A program made the position numbers and the translations under genes. The notes under the pieces were generated by a model. It saw only the letters and a program-made list of their open reading frames with translations. It had not been told where the DNA came from and did no database searches. A stretch of DNA of 19,990 nucleotides from contig JBMNNS010000027.1 in assembly GCA_050942625.1 (NCBI GenBank), positions 1-19,990 on the forward strand, given 5' to 3'. This DNA comes from JBMNNS01 sp050942625. GTDB lineage: Bacteria > Bacillota > Dethiobacteria > DTU022 > UBA8154. Positions 6,311-13,216 of this stretch are shown here, piece by piece. The number at the start of each line of letters is the position of its first letter. The first letter of the stretch is position 1.

Positions 6311-7072
6311 ATGGGAAAGGAAGTAGTTATAGCTGTAGCAGGTAAGGGTGGAACTGGTAAAACAACTTTTGCTGCTTTGATGCTGCGGCATCTTACATCT
6401 AAGTATAAAAATAAGGCTATCCTGGCTGTGGATGCAGATGCTAATGCCAACCTGAACGAGGCTCTGGGGATGGAGGTTGAAGATACTATTTCTTCTGCCC
6501 TGGAGGCCACTAAGGATCCCAGGGCTGTGCCTACAGGGATGACGAAGGATATGTTTATGGAAATGCGAGTTAGTCAATGTATGGTGGAATCTGATTTAAT
6601 TGACCTTTTGGTGATGGGCAATCCAACAGGCCCTGGTTGCTATTGCTACCCTAATAATTTGCTGAAGAATTATTTTGAAAAGTTGCGCACAAATTATGAC
6701 TATATTATGGTAGATAACGAGGCTGGTTTAGAACATTTAAGTCGCCGGACTATTGATGACATTGATCATTTCATTATTACCAGCGATGCAACAGCCAGGG
6801 GAATTCGTTCTGCCGCACGGGTTAATGAAATAGTCAAGTCCTTAAAATTTAATGTTGGCAAAACCTACCTGGTTATTTCAAGGACCCGGGGTAATGAGGT
6901 GGATAATTTAAAGGCAGAAATTGATAAAACAGGGTTGGATTTGTTAGGCACCATCCCCCTTGATGAGGCTGTTATGGACTATGATCTAAACGGTAAGCCC
7001 TTATTTGAACTGCCTGATGATTCGCCAGCCGTGCAGGCTGTGGGAAAGATAGTGGAGAAATTGGCACTTTAA
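6311..7072 (+). CDS. cooC: CooC-type nickel-insertion ATPase for CO dehydrogenase
   Basis: This P-loop ATPase of the MinD/SIMIBI class matures nickel CO dehydrogenase (cluster C), or acetyl-CoA synthase in the AcsF variant, in the Wood-Ljungdahl pathway. The 253 residues begin with a deviant Walker A, GKGGTGKTT (11-19, signature Lys12). DADAN (41-45) follows, and then the CooC-specific CxC pair Cys110-Tyr-Cys112 in GPGCYCYPNN, which binds the metal at the dimer interface. VDNEAGLEHLSR is the Walker B/switch region. It lies about 80 bases after the CoxE-like gene on the same strand, so the three genes probably form one transcript. No CO dehydrogenase structural gene is in the window. Confidence 0.93.
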   Translation: MGKEVVIAVAGKGGTGKTTFAALMLRHLTSKYKNKAILAVDADANANLNEALGMEVEDTISSALEATKDPRAVPTGMTKDMFMEMRVSQCMVESDLIDLLVMGNPTGPGCYCYPNNLLKNYFEKLRTNYDYIMVDNEAGLEHLSRRTIDDIDHFIITSDATARGIRSAARVNEIVKSLKFNVGKTYLVISRTRGNEVDNLKAEIDKTGLDLLGTIPLDEAVMDYDLNGKPLFELPDDSPAVQAVGKIVEKLAL

Positions 7073-7076
7073 AAAC

Positions 7077-7102
7077 AAGGAGATTTTATAAGGAGATTTT
7101 AT
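7077..7102 (+). repeat. tandem duplicated ribosome-binding segment before fabZ
   Basis: The 13-base unit AAGGAGATTTTAT occurs twice head to tail (7077-7089 and 7090-7102). Each copy carries AAGGAG. The second copy is correctly spaced from the ATG at 7104. Confidence 0.9.
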
Positions 7103-7103
7103 A

Positions 7104-7583
7104 ATGAAAGAATACTTGTCTTCCTTGGAAATTCAAAATATTCTTCCCCACCGTTATCCCTTTTTACTTGTAGACAGGTTACTGGAATTAAAGGCCGGGG
7201 AAAAAGCAATAGGCCTAAAAAATGTTACGATTAATGAACCCTTCTTTCAGGGGCATTTTCCCGGTGAGCCTATAATGCCAGGTGTTCTTATCGTGGAAGC
7301 GTTGGCACAGGTTGGGGCGGTAGCCCTTCTGAGCAGGGATGAATACAAAGGAAAGCTGATACTTTTTGCAGGTATTAATAAGTTTCGTTTTAGGGATATT
7401 GTTCGTCCTGGGGACAGCCTTATTTTGGAGGTAAACCTAACAGGTTTAAAGGGTAAAATTGGTCGGGGTGAGGCCCAGGCTCGTGTTGGTGAAAAGGTGG
7501 TTGCTTCTGGGGAGCTGATGTTTGCCGTGGCAGAGAAAACCCAGACTAAAACTAAACAGGGGACGGAAGGTAGTCCTGGATGA
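7104..7583 (+). CDS. fabZ: 3-hydroxyacyl-ACP dehydratase FabZ
   Basis: This enzyme dehydrates 3-hydroxyacyl-ACP to trans-2-enoyl-ACP in fatty-acid elongation, in the cytoplasm. It has the hot-dog fold, with ILPHRYPFLLVDR near the N-terminus. The catalytic pair lies in QGHFPGEPIMPGVLIVEALAQ: His51 and Glu65. FAGINKFRFRDIVRPGD follows as usual. The protein is 159 residues, slightly longer than the typical 140-150 because of a polar tail (KTQTKTKQGTEGSPG). The ATG follows a duplicated ribosome site. It sits 31 bases after cooC and may be read from the same message, although it has no clear functional tie to it. Confidence 0.96.
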   Translation: MKEYLSSLEIQNILPHRYPFLLVDRLLELKAGEKAIGLKNVTINEPFFQGHFPGEPIMPGVLIVEALAQVGAVALLSRDEYKGKLILFAGINKFRFRDIVRPGDSLILEVNLTGLKGKIGRGEAQARVGEKVVASGELMFAVAEKTQTKTKQGTEGSPG

Positions 7584-7640
7584 CAAGATGAAACTTAGCA
7601 GTCACACTTATTTTTTGTTTTGAGGGTTTTGCCCCTTTGA

Positions 7641-7669
7641 TTGACAAATATTGAAACAGACAATATGAT
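7641..7669 (+). promoter_or_regulatory. sigma-A promoter of metK
   Basis: TTGACA (7641-7646) and TATGAT (7664-7669) are separated by 17 bases. The predicted start at about 7676 lies 24 bases before the SAM-I aptamer. Confidence 0.88.
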
Positions 7670-7699
7670 CTTGCCTGTTATATAACTTAATAGTTTTGA

Positions 7700-7842
7700 C
7701 TCTTATCAAGAGTGGGGGAGAGAAGGGCTCTATGAACCCCGGCAACCAGGTCTTTTTTCCCGTTATGGAAGTTGTTTACAGGGCCGGTTGGTGCCAATTC
7801 CCGCAGGTCGAGGACTTGTCTGATCGTCCTGGGAGATAAGAG
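7700..7842 (+). promoter_or_regulatory. SAM-I riboswitch (S-box) aptamer
   Basis: The S-box core is present. P1 pairs CTCTTAT (7700-7706) with ATAAGAG (7836-7842). CTTATCAAGAG then leads into the G-rich kink-turn strand. The segment TATGAACCCCGGCAACC (7731-7747) and GGTGCCAATTCC (7790-7801) correspond to the conserved TGAAxCCCGGCAACC and GGTGCxAATTCC blocks. It binds S-adenosylmethionine. Located in the metK leader, it should lower SAM-synthetase expression when SAM is plentiful. Confidence 0.96.
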
Positions 7843-7853
7843 GTATTGTTATT

Positions 7854-7890
7854 GCCTCTATCTAACTTGACAAGGGGCTTTTAATTTTTT
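7854..7890 (+). terminator. riboswitch-controlled attenuator of metK
   Basis: GCCTCT (7854-7859) can pair with AGGGGC (7873-7878), with one G-U pair, followed by TTTT AA TTTTTT (7879-7890). The 5' arm can instead pair with the 3' strand of P1: AGATAAGAGG (7834-7843) against CCTCTATCT (7855-7863). This gives the classical SAM-I switch between antiterminator (no SAM) and terminator (SAM bound). Confidence 0.8.
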
Positions 7891-7926
7891 GCTTAGCTAA
7901 ATTGGTCAAGGAGGTTGGGTTGTGTA

Positions 7927-9132
7927 ATGAACAAAAATGGTGTTGTATTTTTTACTTCAGAATCCGTTACGGAGGGGCATCCGGATAAGATTGCTGACCA
8001 GATTTCAGATGCCGTTTTGGATTCTATTTTGAAAGAAGATCCCCAGGGTAAGGTGGCAGCGGAAACTTTGGTTACTACTGGATTAGTGTTGGTTGCAGGC
8101 GAAATAACGACTAACTGTTATGTAGATATCCCCCAGATAGCCCGACAAACTGTCAGGGAAATTGGTTACACCCGTGCAAAGTATGGTTTTGATGGTGATA
8201 CATGTGCTGTTTTAACTTCAATTGACGGACAGTCTCCTGATATTGCCCTGGGTGTGAATGAATCCTGGGAAATGAAAGAGGGAAAAAATACTGATATTTA
8301 TGACCAAATTGGTGCAGGGGATCAGGGTATTATTTTTGGTTTTGCTTGTAATGAAACCCCAGAACTTATGCCCCTTCCCATTGCTTTGGCGCATAAATTA
8401 GTACGATGTTTGGCCAAGGTACGCAAGGAAAGGATCCTCCCTTACCTTCGTCCGGATGGTAAGTCACAAGTAACGGTAGAATACAGGGACGGTAAACCTG
8501 CCAGAGTTTCTGATGTTGTTCTTTCGGCCCAGCACCGAAGTGATGTATCCCTTTCACGCTTACGGAGTGATTTAACTGAGGTTGTCATTAAGGAAATTAT
8601 TCCAAAGGAGTTAATTGACAGTAAAACAAGGTATTTTATTAATCCTACAGGGCGTTTTGTGATAGGAGGCCCACTGGGGGACACTGGTTTAACCGGCCGC
8701 AAACTAATAGTTGATACCTATGGCGGCTATTCACGTCATGGTGGGGGTTGTTTTTCCGGGAAAGATCCCACAAAAGTGGATCGTTCTGCCAGCTATGCAG
8801 CCCGGTATGTAGCTAAAAATATTGTTGCCGCAGGCCTGGCGGATAAATGTGAATTGGTGTTGGCTTACGCTATCGGGGTAGCCCGGCCAATTTCTGTTTA
8901 TGTTGAAACTTTTAATACGGAAAAGGTCCCTGTGAAATTGATCAAGGAACTTATCAATAAGCATTTTGATTTACGTCCAGCAGCCATTATCGAACAGCTT
9001 AATTTGCGCCGCCCCATTTACAAGCAGATAGCTGCTTACGGGCATTTTGGCCGGGAAGATGTTGTTCTGCCCTGGGAAAAAACGGATAAGGCTGAGGTTT
9101 TAAAACAAGAAGCAAAACTGGCTGTTAAATAG
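7927..9132 (+). CDS. metK: S-adenosylmethionine synthetase
   Basis: The enzyme makes S-adenosylmethionine from methionine and ATP. The 401 residues show the family motifs: FTSESVTEGHPDKIADQISD at the N-terminus (His18, Asp20), GAGDQGIIFGFA for ATP, and GGCFSGKDPTKVDRSASY for the phosphate loop. The start is the ATG at 7927: AAGGAGG (7908-7914) lies 12 bases upstream, while an in-frame TTG at 7915 touches the ribosome site and cannot be used well. Expression is controlled by the SAM-I riboswitch in its leader. recD2 follows after about 50 bases. Confidence 0.98.
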   Translation: MNKNGVVFFTSESVTEGHPDKIADQISDAVLDSILKEDPQGKVAAETLVTTGLVLVAGEITTNCYVDIPQIARQTVREIGYTRAKYGFDGDTCAVLTSIDGQSPDIALGVNESWEMKEGKNTDIYDQIGAGDQGIIFGFACNETPELMPLPIALAHKLVRCLAKVRKERILPYLRPDGKSQVTVEYRDGKPARVSDVVLSAQHRSDVSLSRLRSDLTEVVIKEIIPKELIDSKTRYFINPTGRFVIGGPLGDTGLTGRKLIVDTYGGYSRHGGGCFSGKDPTKVDRSASYAARYVAKNIVAAGLADKCELVLAYAIGVARPISVYVETFNTEKVPVKLIKELINKHFDLRPAAIIEQLNLRRPIYKQIAAYGHFGREDVVLPWEKTDKAEVLKQEAKLAVK

Positions 9133-9189
9133 GCACTTGGTAGCAGGGAACAGTTCAGGAGGTAGTAAGGCAAAGGAGTGACCGGGCAG

Positions 9190-11508
9190 GTGGAAGTTTT
9201 TGAAGGGGTTTTGGAGCGCATAACATATTATAGTTCAGAAACTTCATTCATGGTAGGCCGCTTGGGACGGGAAGGTAAAGAAGCGTTGGTCTTCACCGGT
9301 TACTTTCCCCCCTTACAAGAGGGGGAAAGTTTGCGGCTTAAGGGTAGTTGGAAGATGCATCCTCGTTATGGCAGGCAATTGAAAGTTTCAGAATGGGAAT
9401 CCATAGTACCGACTACCTTGAAGGGCCTGGAGGGTTTTCTTTCCTGTGGATTGATTAAGGGCGTGGGGCCCCATACGGCCGGTTTACTGATTAAACATTT
9501 TGGGATGGACACGCTGAAAATTTTGGAGGAAGAACCGGGAAGGCTTCAGGAAATATCCGGGATTGGGCCTAAAAAAGCTGAACTTATACATCAAAGTTAT
9601 CTTCGTCATAAGGAAATTAAAGAAGTGATGATTTTTTTACAGGGCTATAATATTAGCCCTGCTATGGCTGTTAGGCTCTTTAAACATTACGGGAAAAGGA
9701 CTATCCCACTCCTTCAGGAGGATCCTTACCGGCTGGCTGAGGATGTCTTTGGGATTGGTTTTCTTACAGCAGATAGGATTGCCAGGCAGCTGGGCCTTCC
9801 TTTTAATTCCCCCGGGCGGGTGAGGGCCGCTATTCTTTTTTTACTGAACAAGGCCTCCGCAGAGGGACATGTTTACCTTCCAAAAAAGGAATTGTGCACA
9901 AAGGTAATGGAGCTTCTCTACGGACATACTTCTTACGAAAAAGAAGGTAGCCAGGGTGTCCCCAATACAGCAACATTTAATACCGGGGAAACTGATTATA
10001 GGCCCCCCTCTCCAGAGGGTACTAAAACATTCCCCGGGATGTTGCCAAAGGGGATCCAAGTTGAAATGATCTTAAAGGGGTTGGAGCAGCTGGCTGAAGA
10101 GCGCCTTATTTTCTGTTCCAAACTTTTTAACGGGGAAGAGGTTGTCTATTCTGCTCCTCTTTATTATGCTGAAAAAGGTTCTGCTGAGAAAATCCTGCTC
10201 CTACTGCAAAGGCAGATGCCGCCCTTGAAAGCAGTAGAAGATGGCGTTGTGGAAAAAGTGTTGGGAATGGAAAAAATAATTCCTGCCCCGGAACAGCTTG
10301 AGGTAGTTAGTGGAGCCTGTCAACATGGGATCATGGTGGTCACCGGGGGGCCCGGAACAGGAAAAACAACTATCATCAGGGCTCTGATTAAGATTTTTCA
10401 ACATTACCATCTCAAAACAATGTTAGCGGCTCCAACGGGGCGTGCAGCCAAGAGAATGACAGAAGCAACAGGTATGGAAGCTAAAACTATCCATCGTCTC
10501 CTAGAATATTCGTATCAGGAGGGGAAGGGCTTCTGTTTCCAAAGGCATGAGGATAATCCCCTGGAGACTCAGGTGCTTATCCTGGATGAGGTTTCCATGA
10601 TGGACTTGTTTCTATTTTATAATTTGCTTAAGGCGATCCCTAGTGGTTGTCGTCTTATTCTTGTCGGTGATATAGATCAGTTGCCCTCAGTGGGTGCAGG
10701 CAACGTGCTCCGGGATTTGATTGCCTCCACTGTTGTGCCCTGTGTGCGTTTGAAAACAATTTTCCGTCAGGCGCAGGAAAGCATGATTGTTATAAATGCC
10801 CACCGCATCAACACCGGCGAATTTCCTATTATTAACCGCAAGCACAAGGATTTTTTCTTTATCAATGAGGAAGATCCAGAAAAAGTTGCCAGCGTCATAG
10901 TTGATCTTTGCCGTGAAAGGTTGCCCCAGTTTGGTGCTTTTGATCCTATGGAAGAGATCCAGGTTTTAACGCCAATGCACCGAACTCCTGTAGGGGTAGA
11001 AAGGCTTAACAACCTGTTGCAGCATGAACTTAATCCACCCATGGCACGTAAGAAAGAGGTAAAAATTGGGGGGGGTACGTTCAGGGTAGGAGATAAGGTC
11101 ATGCAGATCCGTAACAATTACGAAAAAGAAGTCTTTAATGGGGATGTAGGCCGTATTGTGGATCTTGATCTGGACGAGGGGGGGATGGTTGTTTCCTATG
11201 CTGACTTCTTAACAGATCGGGAGATTTTTTATGACTTTAAAGATATAGATGAACTGGTTCTTTCCTATGCCGTGTCTGTCCATAAAAGCCAGGGGAGCGA
11301 GTACCCCGTTGTGGTTATGCCTGTTGTTACCCAGCATTTTATACTTTTACAACGCAATCTATTATATACAGCAATCACCCGGGCAAGGAGGATGGTAGTG
11401 CTTGTGGGGACCTCCAGGGCACTCAGTATTGCGATTAATAACAATAAGGTGGAAAGCCGTTATAGTAACTTGGCCTACCTTCTCAGTCATGGTGTGTTTT
11501 CCCCATGA
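9190..11508 (+). CDS. recD2: RecD2-type ATP-dependent DNA helicase
   Basis: This superfamily 1 helicase of the RecD2/TraA type moves 5' to 3' and acts in DNA repair and fork maintenance without RecBC. The N-terminus (VEVFEGVLERITYYSSETSF) is the family OB-like part, followed by helix-hairpin-helix repeats (GLIKGVGPHTAG, ISGIGPKKAELI). The motor carries Walker A GGPGTGKTT, APTGRAAKRM, Walker B LILDEVSMMD, GDIDQLPSVGAG, VHKSQGSEYP and LYTAITRAR. I prefer the GTG at 9190, which matches family N-termini and has AAAGGAG 11 bases upstream; a GTG at 9178 is possible. A low-complexity segment rich in Pro, Thr and Gly (about nt 9950-10050) looks inserted, and its DNA is palindromic. The gene overlaps comFC by 4 bases. 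Confidence 0.94.
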   Translation: MEVFEGVLERITYYSSETSFMVGRLGREGKEALVFTGYFPPLQEGESLRLKGSWKMHPRYGRQLKVSEWESIVPTTLKGLEGFLSCGLIKGVGPHTAGLLIKHFGMDTLKILEEEPGRLQEISGIGPKKAELIHQSYLRHKEIKEVMIFLQGYNISPAMAVRLFKHYGKRTIPLLQEDPYRLAEDVFGIGFLTADRIARQLGLPFNSPGRVRAAILFLLNKASAEGHVYLPKKELCTKVMELLYGHTSYEKEGSQGVPNTATFNTGETDYRPPSPEGTKTFPGMLPKGIQVEMILKGLEQLAEERLIFCSKLFNGEEVVYSAPLYYAEKGSAEKILLLLQRQMPPLKAVEDGVVEKVLGMEKIIPAPEQLEVVSGACQHGIMVVTGGPGTGKTTIIRALIKIFQHYHLKTMLAAPTGRAAKRMTEATGMEAKTIHRLLEYSYQEGKGFCFQRHEDNPLETQVLILDEVSMMDLFLFYNLLKAIPSGCRLILVGDIDQLPSVGAGNVLRDLIASTVVPCVRLKTIFRQAQESMIVINAHRINTGEFPIINRKHKDFFFINEEDPEKVASVIVDLCRERLPQFGAFDPMEEIQVLTPMHRTPVGVERLNNLLQHELNPPMARKKEVKIGGGTFRVGDKVMQIRNNYEKEVFNGDVGRIVDLDLDEGGMVVSYADFLTDREIFYDFKDIDELVLSYAVSVHKSQGSEYPVVVMPVVTQHFILLQRNLLYTAITRARRMVVLVGTSRALSIAINNNKVESRYSNLAYLLSHGVFSP
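9960..10053 (+). repeat. long interrupted palindrome inside recD2
   Basis: Four pairs of arms nest around one centre. CCCC (9960-9963) pairs with GGGG (10050-10053). GCAACAT (9970-9976) pairs with ATGTTGC (10039-10045). CCGGGGAA (9983-9990) pairs with TTCCCCGG (10030-10037). CCCTCT (10006-10011) pairs with AGAGGG (10014-10019). All arms are perfect matches. The stretch is read in frame and encodes a Pro/Thr/Gly-rich linker. No flanking duplication was recognised. Confidence 0.75.
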
Positions 11509-12242
11509 GTATTTTGCAATTTTTTTTGGATCTATTTTACCCGCCCAGGTGTTATTTTTGCGGTTCTTTGCTTGATCTCTACCCCAAAAAGGGCAGACAC
11601 GATTTTTCTGAAGGCAACCTGCAAGAATTTGAAACCATACTTTGCCGGAATTGTCTTTTGTCGCTGCCCTGGCTGCAAAATTGTTGTAGTCACTGTGCCC
11701 TTCCTAACCCACAAAATTTAGGAGTTTGTCCTTTTTGCAGTGAAATAGACTTTGCGTTCAATGGCTGTTGTGCTGTAGTGAGGTACAAGGGAGACATGCG
11801 GGAGGTTTTATACCGCTTTAAGTACCGTGGACAAAAAATCCTTGCCGATCCCTTGGGGAAGTTAATGGCTGTTAAAATAAAAAATATGCCCTGGCATGAT
11901 TCGCTGGATTTGGTTACACCTGTGCCCCTGGCACCGGAAAAACTTTTGCAGCGGGGGTATAACCAGTCTGCATTACTTGCCCAGGTTGTGAGCAGGGAGT
12001 TGCGGTTACCAATGCAGGAATTATTAATACGCAATAAGAATACCAAAAGCCAGACGGGGTTAAACCGGCAGCAAAGATGGGTGAACGTGCAGGGCTCTTT
12101 TGCCAGCAATAATATCCTCCAAAAGGGCACCGTTTTGCTAATTGATGATGTTTTAACCTCTGGTTCTACTGCCCATGAAGCCTCCCTGGTTTTAAAAAAG
12201 GCAGGATGCAGGCAGGTTTATGTAGCAGTACTGGCCCGGTAA
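11505..12242 (+). CDS. comFC: ComF-family phosphoribosyltransferase-like protein ComFC
   Basis: ComFC is needed for uptake of transforming DNA in competent bacteria and has a type I phosphoribosyltransferase fold. The 245 residues begin with a hydrophobic LQFFLDLFYPPRC. Cysteine pairs for zinc follow (Cys16/19, 47/50, 61/64, 75/78). The C-terminal half has TPVPLAPEKLLQRGYNQS and the PRPP loop VLLIDDVLTSGST (about 210-222). The ATG overlaps the recD2 stop (ATGA), so translation is probably coupled and the two genes share a message. No comFA is in the window. Whether the host is competent cannot be told from this. Confidence 0.93.
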   Translation: MSILQFFLDLFYPPRCYFCGSLLDLYPKKGRHDFSEGNLQEFETILCRNCLLSLPWLQNCCSHCALPNPQNLGVCPFCSEIDFAFNGCCAVVRYKGDMREVLYRFKYRGQKILADPLGKLMAVKIKNMPWHDSLDLVTPVPLAPEKLLQRGYNQSALLAQVVSRELRLPMQELLIRNKNTKSQTGLNRQQRWVNVQGSFASNNILQKGTVLLIDDVLTSGSTAHEASLVLKKAGCRQVYVAVLAR

Positions 12243-12262
12243 AAGACAACGCATTTTAACTT

Positions 12263-12284
12263 CAAACATTGGCTATTATGTTTG
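12263..12284 (+). terminator. weak hairpin between converging comFC and rhomboid genes
   Basis: CAAACAT (12263-12269) pairs with ATGTTTG (12278-12284) over an 8-base loop. No T run follows on either strand, so a terminator function is doubtful. It is the only hairpin I noticed in this 86-base gap. Confidence 0.3.
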
Positions 12285-12328
12285 TGGGACAGATTATTCC
12301 GTATTGCCCGGGGTTCCAAAGGTTGGGT

Positions 12329-13006
12329 TCAAAGGAGATATGTTTTTTTCCTAATCCTTGCTACAATACCTATAATTAACCCAAAAATAAACCCCCCTAT
12401 ATGGGCCCCCCAGGCAACTGCCTGTGCCCCGGGACTAATAAGCACAAAGGCATTGACAACTTGTAGGAAAAACCAAAGAAAGAGAAACATTGTACCAGGG
12501 ACTTCTACGGTAGTTAGAAAAAAACCTATAGGAATGAGGGTAAGCACCCTTGACCGGGGAACCAGAATCAAATAAGCTCCCAGTATACCTGCTATGGCAC
12601 CGCTGGCACCTATGGTTGGTATAGTGGATTGAAGATTTAATAAAATATGGAACAACCCTCCGGCTGCCCCGGCAGCAAGGTAAAAAAGAAGATATGGAAA
12701 ATGTCCTATTTTACCTTCCACATTGTCACCAAAGACCCACAAATAGAGCATATTGCCTAGAAGGTGGAACCAACCACCGTGTAAGAAAATAGAGGAGAAA
12801 AGTGGAATCCATAGTTCAGTCTTCCAGGGGGTTTGGAGTAAAAACAAAAATTTTCTTGGGATAACACCATAAATAAAAAACAGTTCTGCTTGCTCTTTCT
12901 GTCCAAGATCAAGTTGGTAAATAAAAACGGCAATAGTGATTATAATAAGGATTATATTTACATACGGGAATTTTTGTGAACGTGTGCTATCTTTTAGAGG
13001 TATCAT
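12329..13006 (-). CDS. rhomboid-family intramembrane serine protease
   Basis: This inner-membrane protease of 225 residues has about six hydrophobic segments. The catalytic dyad is Ser136 in TIGASGAIAG and His202 in WGAHIGGFIFG. The oxyanion-site pattern HGGWFHLLGNM (76-86, with His81 and Asn85) is present, so the enzyme should be active. It begins MIPLKDSTRSQKFPYVN, the standard short cytoplasmic start of Firmicute and Thermotoga rhomboids. The ATG at 13006 has AGGAGAA upstream. It stands alone on the minus strand, divergent from rsmA. The substrate is unknown. Confidence 0.93.
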   Translation of the reverse strand: MIPLKDSTRSQKFPYVNIILIIITIAVFIYQLDLGQKEQAELFFIYGVIPRKFLFLLQTPWKTELWIPLFSSIFLHGGWFHLLGNMLYLWVFGDNVEGKIGHFPYLLFYLAAGAAGGLFHILLNLQSTIPTIGASGAIAGILGAYLILVPRSRVLTLIPIGFFLTTVEVPGTMFLFLWFFLQVVNAFVLISPGAQAVAWGAHIGGFIFGLIIGIVARIRKKTYLL

Positions 13007-13147
13007 ATGGCTTTATTCTCCTATATCTTATTTCGTTTACGCCCAGGGTGATAAAGGTTGAACAGTTAAAAACATTCTATCATGGTTATAGAGCCTCGAC
13101 AATTAGTTGGAGGGTGTTTTTGCAGAACTTCAGTTGTTTATTATTTT

Positions 13148-13176
13148 TTGCCTTTTTTCTATTTACTATTTATGAT
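13148..13176 (+). promoter_or_regulatory. candidate sigma-A promoter of rsmA
   Basis: TTGCCT (13148-13153) and TATGAT (13171-13176) are separated by 17 bases. The -35 is only half consensus. It lies 41 bases before the rsmA start. Apart from this and the rhomboid ribosome site, the gap 13007-13216 holds nothing I recognise. Confidence 0.5.
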
Positions 13177-13216
13177 ATGCTTTTCTTGTTTCTTTTGCCT
13201 TTTGTAAAGGAGTGTT

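Noticed and set aside
5867..6577. 236-codon minus-strand open frame over the end of the VWA gene and the start of cooC
   Set aside because: It is antisense to two clearly recognised genes, and its translation shows no family features.
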